A stretch of 64,000 nucleotides of DNA from positions 1-64,000 of the forward strand of contig NZ_MVIW01000015.1 in assembly GCF_002072185.1 (NCBI RefSeq). Direction: 5' to 3'. This stretch comes from Actinomyces denticolens. GTDB taxonomy: Bacteria; Actinomycetota; Actinomycetes; Actinomycetales; Actinomycetaceae. A program made the translations under genes and the position numbers. The notes beneath the pieces were generated by a model. It ran no database searches, was not told the DNA's origin, and was given only the letters and a program-made list of their open reading frames with translations. Below, in pieces: positions 58,841-64,000 of the stretch (positions within the stretch are counted from its first letter, which is position 1; every line of letters begins with the position of its first letter).

Positions 58841-60898
58841 ATGACAGAAACTGCCCGGCAGGGCGAGCTCATCGCCGCCCCCGCGCGCCCCGAGCGCCTC
58901 GTCGCCCCGTCCGACGGCGTCGTCGACCCGGTGGCCAGGGTGCTCCTCGACACCCCCGTAGCACACCTCGACCGGCTCTTCGACTACCGTGTTCCCGCCG
59001 CGATCGACGCCGACGCCCAGGTGGGCACGCGCGTGGCCGTGCGTTTCGGCGGCCAGGAGGCGCACGGGTGGATCTGGGAGCGAAGCTCGACCACCACCCA
59101 TCCGGGCGCGCTCACGCCCGTGCGCAGAGTCGTCTCCGACCTGCCCGTTCTCACTCCCGCCACCATGCGCCTGGCCGAGGCCGTGGCCGAGCGGAGCGCG
59201 GGGTCCCGCCCCGATGTGCTGCGCGTGGCCATCCCGCCGCGCCACGCCCGCGCCGAGGCCTCCGCGAGAGAGGCCCCCGCCGCCGCGCTGCCCGACTGGC
59301 CGACCCCCGAGGCCAGTGGATGGGCGGTGTACGACGGCGGTGAGGACATGCTGCGATCCCTCGCCGACGGCGGCTCCCCCCGGAGCGCGGTCACCGTGCT
59401 CCCGGGGAGGGAAGGCGTCACTGCGCCCTGGCCCCAGCTCCTGGCCGACGCCGCCCGTGCCGCGCTCAGTGCCGGGCGGGGCGTGCTCGTCCTCGTCGCC
59501 ACCGTCGAGATGGCCGAGGATCTCGCGAGAGCTCTTACGGCGCTCCTGCCGGGGGAGCCCGTGGCCGTCCTGGCGGCGGACCACGGTCCGGCGCGCCGCT
59601 ACCGCGCGTTCACCCGCCTGCTCCTGGGCCGCGCCCGTGTCGTGGTGGGCACGCGCAGCGCCGCCTTCGCGCCCGTGGCGGACCTCGGCCTGGCCGTCAT
59701 CTGGGACGACGGCGATGACCGCCTCGACGAGCGCCACGCCCCCTACACGCACGCCCGCACCGTGCTCGCCCTGCGCTCGAGCCTGGAGGGCTGCGGCCTG
59801 CTCATCGCCTCCCATGCGCGCAGTGTCGAGGCCCAGGCCTATGTGGAGCGCGGGTGGGCCGCGAGCCTCGCCGCCCCCAGGAGCGTCGTGCGCGCCGCGG
59901 CCCCGCGCGTGGAGGTCCCGGGCGTGGAGCTGGAGGCGGAGGGGGCCTCCGGCGCCGCCCGCTTCCCCTCCTTCGCCCACCGGGCGGTGCGCGCGGCCGT
60001 CGAGGCCGGGCCCGTCCTCATCCAGGTGCCGCGCGGGGGCTACGCCCCGCTCGTGGCCTGTGATCGCTGCCGGGCACCGGCGCGCTGCGCCACCTGCGGC
60101 GGGCCGATGACCATGGAGCGCGGGGGAGCGATGTCCTGCCGGTGGTGCGGGCGGGCCCCCCACGGATGGCACTGCGAGAACTGCGGGTCCGACCGCCTGC
60201 GGATGCGCTCCGTCGGCTCGGCGCGCACGGGGGAGGAGCTGGGCAGGGCCTTCCCCGGCGTCGGTGTGGTCGTCTCCGGGGCGAGGGAGGACCACGGCGT
60301 CATCGCGGAGGTCGATGACTCCCCGCGGCTCGTCGTCGCCACCCCGGGGGCCGAGCCCATCGCCCAGGGGGGCTACCGGGCGGTCATCCTCATGGATGCT
60401 GGAGCCCTGTCCTCACGGGTGGATATGGGCGCCACCGTGGAGGCGGTTCGCCGCTGGACGAACGCGGCCGCGCTGGCGGCGCCCGGCGCGCGGGTCATCG
60501 TGCTGGGGGGCCCGGAGCCCGTGGCCGCGCAGCACTTCCTGCGCTGGGACCACGAGGGCTTCGCCCGGCGGGAGCTGGCCGAGCGCGAGGAGCTGCACCT
60601 GCCGCCGGCATGGCGCACCGCCCGCCTCGACGGGCCTCGCCGCGCCGTCGAGGACCTGCTCATGGCGGGGCAGGCCGAGGGCTATGAGGCACTGGGGCCC
60701 GTGGAGGCGCCGCGCGCGGGAGCCGGGCGGGTCAAGGACTCCGTACAGGCCTCCCAGGCGACCCACCGGGGAGTGCTGCGCGCGCCGGTGCACCGGGGGC
60801 GCGAGCTCGCCGTCTGGCTGCGTCACCGCCTGCGGGACCGCTCCGCCCACCGGGAGGACCCCATCCGCGTCGAGCTCGATCCCACCCGCCTTTGGTGA
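58841..60898 (+). CDS. priA: PriA-like primosome protein, helicase-motif-deficient actinobacterial type
   Basis: 685 residues. The 3'-DNA-binding N-terminal domain (VARVLLDTPVAHLDRLFDYRVP) and four CxxC zinc ligands (CDRC, CATC, CRWC, CENC) identify PriA. Unlike enterobacterial PriA, no GxGKT/S Walker A is found and the DEAH box reads WDDGDD, so ATPase and helicase activity is probably lost, as known for actinobacterial PriA. It probably still recognises stalled forks and aids primosome loading. It lies directly downstream of metK. Confidence 0.93.
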   Translation: MTETARQGELIAAPARPERLVAPSDGVVDPVARVLLDTPVAHLDRLFDYRVPAAIDADAQVGTRVAVRFGGQEAHGWIWERSSTTTHPGALTPVRRVVSDLPVLTPATMRLAEAVAERSAGSRPDVLRVAIPPRHARAEASAREAPAAALPDWPTPEASGWAVYDGGEDMLRSLADGGSPRSAVTVLPGREGVTAPWPQLLADAARAALSAGRGVLVLVATVEMAEDLARALTALLPGEPVAVLAADHGPARRYRAFTRLLLGRARVVVGTRSAAFAPVADLGLAVIWDDGDDRLDERHAPYTHARTVLALRSSLEGCGLLIASHARSVEAQAYVERGWAASLAAPRSVVRAAAPRVEVPGVELEAEGASGAARFPSFAHRAVRAAVEAGPVLIQVPRGGYAPLVACDRCRAPARCATCGGPMTMERGGAMSCRWCGRAPHGWHCENCGSDRLRMRSVGSARTGEELGRAFPGVGVVVSGAREDHGVIAEVDDSPRLVVATPGAEPIAQGGYRAVILMDAGALSSRVDMGATVEAVRRWTNAAALAAPGARVIVLGGPEPVAAQHFLRWDHEGFARRELAEREELHLPPAWRTARLDGPRRAVEDLLMAGQAEGYEALGPVEAPRAGAGRVKDSVQASQATHRGVLRAPVHRGRELAVWLRHRLRDRSAHREDPIRVELDPTRLW

Positions 60899-61041
60899 CG
60901 ATTCAGTGACACTGGCGGATCAGCAGGATTCCGGTGCTACTTTCTCCAATGATGGGTATCCCACCCTCCCCAGAGTGATGTCCCTGTCCCGAGCGGCGCT
61001 CATGCCGCGAGATTCCCTTCTCATTCCCCCAGGAGCCATCC

Positions 61042-61617
61042 ATGCTGCCCCTCCGCCGTTCCCTCGCTATCGCTGCCTGCGCAGCGCTCGCCCTTCCCCT
61101 GCTCGCCGGATGCGATACCGACGCAGCCTCGTCGACAAAGCCAACCCCGAAAGCTGTCGTGGCCTCTGATGCCAGCACTGCGGAGGCCGAGGCGAGCCGC
61201 GCTGCGGCTGAGGCTGAGGCGTCCCGGCAGGCCGAGGCCACCAGACAGGCGGAAGTGAGAGCCTCCCAGGACGCCGCTGCGACGCGGAAGGCAGAGGCCG
61301 AAGCGAGTCAGGCGGCCGCCGAGGCGAGTCGAGCGGCCAAGGAAGAGGCCGACCGTGTGGCTGCCGAGGCGGAGGCATCCCGCCAGGCAGAAGCCTCTCA
61401 GCAGGTGGAGCAGGAGTCGCCCTCCAGCCAAGGCCACCAGCAGATCGCCCCGTTCGCCGGTGGTGGCGGCTCATCATCCTCCGAACAGGGCGGCTCCGCC
61501 TACTACTCCAGCTGCAAGGAGGCCAAGGCGGCCGGCGCTGCGCCGCTCTACCGGGGAGAGCCCGGATACCGCCCCAAGCTCGATCGAGACGGCGACGGCA
61601 TAGCCTGCGAGAAGTGA
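61042..61617 (+). CDS. Excalibur-domain lipoprotein with Ala/Glu-rich coiled stalk
   Basis: 191 residues. A signal peptide (LRRSLAIAACAALALPLLAGC) with lipobox LLAGC puts the mature N-terminus at Cys24. About 90 residues of Ala/Glu/Ser/Arg repeats (units such as AEAEASRQAEA) form a likely helical stalk; a Gly/Ser linker follows. The C-terminal Excalibur domain has YYSSCKEAKAAGAAPLYRGE and ends DRDGDGIACEK, a calcium-binding DxDxDG loop with two conserved cysteines. Cell-surface role inferred; the partner is unknown. Confidence 0.92.
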   Translation: MLPLRRSLAIAACAALALPLLAGCDTDAASSTKPTPKAVVASDASTAEAEASRAAAEAEASRQAEATRQAEVRASQDAAATRKAEAEASQAAAEASRAAKEEADRVAAEAEASRQAEASQQVEQESPSSQGHQQIAPFAGGGGSSSSEQGGSAYYSSCKEAKAAGAAPLYRGEPGYRPKLDRDGDGIACEK

Positions 61618-61678
61618 CGAGCGCGCCTCACACTCTCTCGTGAACTTCCTGCCTCACTGTTGCGGCCCCGGCCTGCAG

Positions 61679-61769
61679 ATACCGTCTCACCCCGCTCTTG
61701 CGCCCTCATACTGCGAGGATGAGACGGTATGTGCGGGCCGAGGGCGCAGGACGGGGCCGAGGGCGCAAG
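61679..61769. repeat. Interleaved inverted repeats upstream of the HAD gene
   Basis: Arm A (ATACCGTCTCA, 61679-61689) pairs with 61720-61730. Arm B (CTTGCGCCCTC, 61697-61707) pairs with 61759-61769, and more weakly with a second copy of GAGGGCGCA at 61740-61748. The order A-B-A'-B' is that of a pseudoknot rather than two hairpins. No gene occupies it. It may be transcribed from the upstream side or act as DNA binding sites. Confidence 0.55.
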
Positions 61770-61789
61770 ACGCACCGGGCGACGCTCGC

Positions 61790-61795
61790 TACAGT
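61790..61795 (+). promoter_or_regulatory. TACAGT -10 box of the HAD gene
   Basis: TACAGT ends 6 nt before GTG 61802, a leaderless-type arrangement that also supports this start. Confidence 0.45.
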
Positions 61796-61801
61796 CCTGG
61801 C

Positions 61802-62587
61802 GTGAGCACTGTAAGCAACCATGAGCACGTGAGCACCGGTCGTGCCTCTCAGGCGCGCCCCGTTAGCCCTGCGAGCGCTGATCCCGCGCAGTCGCAGCGC
61901 CTGCCGCCCCGGCGGTCCGCGGGGCAGGCCCGTGTGAGTGCCGCCGGCATCGCAGGCGGGGTGGACGCGATCATCCTCGACCTGGGCAACGTGCTCTACA
62001 CCTGGGAGGCCGTCGCCGCCGTTGCCGGGCGCGTGAGCCGAGCCGACTGGGACGAGTTCTGCGACGGCGCGGACTTCGCGTCCCTCAACCGCCGCTCCGA
62101 CCTCGGGGAGGACTTCGAGGCCGTCGCCGCCGGCCTCACCGTCGCCCATCCCGAGCGGCCCGACTGGGCGGACATCCTGCGCCTTTACCGCGCCTGCTTC
62201 CGCGACTCCCTCACCGGCCCCGTGCCCGGAATGGTGGGCCTGGTCGACGAGCTCCTCGCCACCGGCATCCCCCTCTACTGCCTGACCAACTACAACGGCC
62301 CCGCCTTCGACGACACCCGCGACCTCTTCCCGCAGCTCGACCGCTTCGCCGGGATCGTCGTCTCCGGCAAGGAGCACCTCATCAAGCCAGACCCGACGAT
62401 CTTCCGGCTCACCCTGGAGCGCTTCGGCCTCGAGCCCTCCCGCACTCTCTTCATCGACGACTCCCCGGCCAACACCGCCAGCGCCGTCGGCATGGGCATC
62501 CTCACCCATACCTTCACAGGCGCCGGTGCCCTGCGCGCCGAGCTCGTCGAGCGCGGCATCCTGCCTGCCCGCGCCGCCCGCCCCTAG
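61802..62587 (+). CDS. HAD-superfamily phosphatase
   Basis: 261 residues from GTG 61802 (the open frame runs back to 61640; GTG 61829 is another option). HAD motifs: I, DLGNVLYTW (nucleophile position Asp, second acid replaced by Asn); II, CLTNYNG; III, Lys in EHLIKPDP; IV, IDDSPAN. The pattern is of the haloacid dehalogenase/epoxide-hydrolase-like HAD-IA subgroup, where the DxGNVL form is common. The substrate is unknown. The first 45-50 residues are a variable tail. Its TAG stop is inside the -10 box of fmt. Confidence 0.86.
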   Translation: MSTVSNHEHVSTGRASQARPVSPASADPAQSQRLPPRRSAGQARVSAAGIAGGVDAIILDLGNVLYTWEAVAAVAGRVSRADWDEFCDGADFASLNRRSDLGEDFEAVAAGLTVAHPERPDWADILRLYRACFRDSLTGPVPGMVGLVDELLATGIPLYCLTNYNGPAFDDTRDLFPQLDRFAGIVVSGKEHLIKPDPTIFRLTLERFGLEPSRTLFIDDSPANTASAVGMGILTHTFTGAGALRAELVERGILPARAARP

Positions 62588-62590
62588 ACT
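62585..62590 (+). promoter_or_regulatory. TAGACT -10 box overlapping the HAD gene stop
   Basis: TAGACT contains the TAG stop of the HAD gene and ends 7 nt before the fmt ATG. Confidence 0.5.
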
Positions 62591-62597
62591 GGCGCTC

Positions 62598-63593
62598 ATG
62601 CGCATCCTCTTCGCCGGGACCCCCGAGCCGGCGCTCCCCGTGCTGCGGGCACTCATGGATTCACCCGAGCACGAGATCGCCGGAGTCCTCACCCGGGCCG
62701 ACGCCCGCTCCGGCCGCGGCCGGGCCCTGCGCCCCTCGCCCGTGGCAGCCGTCGCCCGCGAGTCCGGCATCGACACGCGCACCCCCGCCACCCTCAAGAC
62801 CCCCGAGATCCAGGACTGGGTGCGCTCCCTGGGCGCCGACGCGGCCGTCGTCGTCGCCTACGGCCGGCTCGTTCCTCCCGCCCTCCTGGACGTCCCCGCC
62901 CATGGCTGGCTCAATCTCCACTTCTCCCTCCTGCCCGCCTGGCGCGGCGCCGCCCCCGTCCAGCACGCGATCATCCACGGTGACGACGTCACCGGTGCCT
63001 GCGTCTTCCGCCTCGAGGCCGGGCTGGACACCGGGCCCGTCCTCGCGCGCCTGACCGAGCCCATCGGCCCCGCCGACACCGCCGGGGACCTCCTGGCCCG
63101 CCTGGCCGACGCGGGCGCGACCCTCGTCCTGGACGCCCTGGCCAGCCTCGCCGCCGGCACCGCGCGCCCCACCCCCCAGCCCGACGACGGCGTGAGCCTG
63201 GCCCCCATGCTCACCCCCGACGACGGGCGCATCGACTGGGCGCGGCCCGCCGCCGAGATCGACCGCCGGATCCGCGGCGTCACCCCCGCGCCCGGCGCGC
63301 ACACCACCTATGGGGGCGCCCGCCTCCGCCTCGGGCCCGCCACCCCCGTTCCCGGGGCCACCGGTGCGGGCGACGACGCCGGCACCGGAGCCCTCGCACC
63401 CGGAGAGCTGCGCGCCACCAAGCGGGAGGTCCTCGTGGGCACCGGCTCCGGCACGCTGCGCCTGGGCCAGGTGGCGCCGGCCGGCAAGAACTGGATGGAT
63501 GCGGCCGCCTGGGCCCGCGGCGCGAGGCCCGCTCCCGGCGCCCGCCTCGGCGAGCGGACCGCCTCGACGGCGATGACGGGAGGCGAGCGCTGA
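62598..63593 (+). CDS. fmt: Methionyl-tRNA formyltransferase
   Basis: 331 residues from ATG 62598; the frame opens earlier at 62526 but that part overlaps the HAD gene. It formylates initiator Met-tRNA using 10-formyl-THF. The catalytic block is LNLHFSLLPAWRGAAPVQ with Asn/His, and MRILFAGTPEPALPVLRAL forms the N-terminus. The C-terminal OB-like domain is present. The stop overlaps the next start (TGATG), so fmt and rsmB are coupled. Confidence 0.97.
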   Translation: MRILFAGTPEPALPVLRALMDSPEHEIAGVLTRADARSGRGRALRPSPVAAVARESGIDTRTPATLKTPEIQDWVRSLGADAAVVVAYGRLVPPALLDVPAHGWLNLHFSLLPAWRGAAPVQHAIIHGDDVTGACVFRLEAGLDTGPVLARLTEPIGPADTAGDLLARLADAGATLVLDALASLAAGTARPTPQPDDGVSLAPMLTPDDGRIDWARPAAEIDRRIRGVTPAPGAHTTYGGARLRLGPATPVPGATGAGDDAGTGALAPGELRATKREVLVGTGSGTLRLGQVAPAGKNWMDAAAWARGARPAPGARLGERTASTAMTGGER

Positions 63594-64000
63594 TGGCCGG
63601 GCGGGCAGGCGGCAGCGGCCGGGATGGCAGGGGCGGCGGCCGTAACCATCAGCGGGGCCATGCCGCCTCCCAGCGGCGCGGCCAGGGCCGCGAGCGCGGA
63701 CACGGCAACGAGGGCGGTCGCCACAACCCGGCGCGCCAGGGCTCCCAGCTGGGGCGCGGCCCGCAGGGCGACGGCGACTCCCGGCGCTCGCGCCCCAGCC
63801 CCGACGCCGCGCGCCGGGCGGCCCTCGAGGCCCTGACGAGGGTCCGCGAGGACGGCGCCTACGCCAACCTGGTGCTCCCGCCGATCCTGGACGCCGCGCA
63901 CCTCGACCGCCGGGACGCCGGCTTCGCCACCGCCCTGACCTATGGGGCCCTGCGCCTGGCGGGCCGCTACGACGCGATCCTCGCCCTCTGCGTCGACCGC
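63593..64000 (+). CDS. rsmB: 16S rRNA m5C967 methyltransferase RsmB, N-terminal part (cut by window end)
   Basis: The 136 codons to the window edge start with ATG overlapping the fmt stop. The first 70 residues are a Gly/Arg/His/Gln-rich low-complexity extension, then comes an NusB-like RNA-binding domain (ARRAALEALTRVREDGAYANL, then DRRDAGFATALTYGALR), the hallmark of RsmB. The SAM-binding methyltransferase domain lies beyond the window. The fmt-rsmB pair is conserved in bacteria. Confidence 0.9.
   Translation, partial: MAGRAGGSGRDGRGGGRNHQRGHAASQRRGQGRERGHGNEGGRHNPARQGSQLGRGPQGDGDSRRSRPSPDAARRAALEALTRVREDGAYANLVLPPILDAAHLDRRDAGFATALTYGALRLAGRYDAILALCVDR

Noticed and set aside
61150-61420. 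Possible CRISPR or tandem DNA repeat in the Excalibur gene
   Set aside because: The periodicity is an Ala/Glu/Ser protein repeat in a coding frame, not spaced identical DNA repeats.

Overview
The window comes from a high-GC actinobacterium, most likely Actinomyces or a close relative. This rests on the conserved pyrR-pyrB-pyrC-carA-carB-pyrF-mihF-gmk-rpoZ-coaBC-metK-priA-fmt-rsmB gene order, an actinobacterial mIHF and several leaderless starts. It has two very different halves, joined by a scarred junction.

Region 1 (1-39034) is one tightly coupled operon running in from the left edge. It encodes a modular polyketide synthase with no functional acyltransferase domain, so it is of the trans-AT type. 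Five PKS genes (the first only as its 3' end) carry ten complete KS domains. In order: [DH-like fragment]-ACP | KS-DH-KR-ACP | KS-ACP | KS-ACP | KS-ACP(Trp flag) // KS-DH-KR-ACP | KS-DH-KR-ACP | KS-DH(degenerate)- // -KR-ACP | KS-(ACP-like remnant)-ACP | KS-ACP-KR // KS-(dead AT)-DH-like-ACP-TE. Next come an HMG-CoA-synthase-like enzyme, an ECH2-type decarboxylase, an AcpK-type donor ACP and a FabG-like reductase. Together with the Trp-flagged ACP at the end of the second PKS, these indicate a beta-branch (probably methyl) installed on the chain. The trans-acting AT, an ECH1 dehydratase and the decarboxylating donor KS are not in the window.

Region 2 (39035-40645) holds a metallophosphoesterase overlapping a Sfp-type phosphopantetheinyl transferase, a plausible activator of the many ACPs. 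Region 3 (40646-43783) is a scar: decayed remnants of an IS256-family and another transposase, then an AT-rich, oppositely oriented ABC-F ATPase of the antibiotic-resistance kind. The ABC-F has a 25-codon leader peptide whose stop abuts its Shine-Dalgarno site, and its 3' end runs into IS-derived GC-rich DNA.

Region 4 (43784-64000) is ordinary chromosomal core: an NmrA-like oxidoreductase, the pyrimidine operon with a recognisable PyrR-binding hairpin over the pyrR ribosome-binding site, mihF with a clear terminator, then gmk, a rhodanese lipoprotein, rpoZ, coaBC, metK, priA, an Excalibur lipoprotein, a HAD phosphatase, fmt and the start of rsmB. Several of these genes show a TANNNT box 6-7 nt before the start codon. 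No tRNA, rRNA or CRISPR array was seen.
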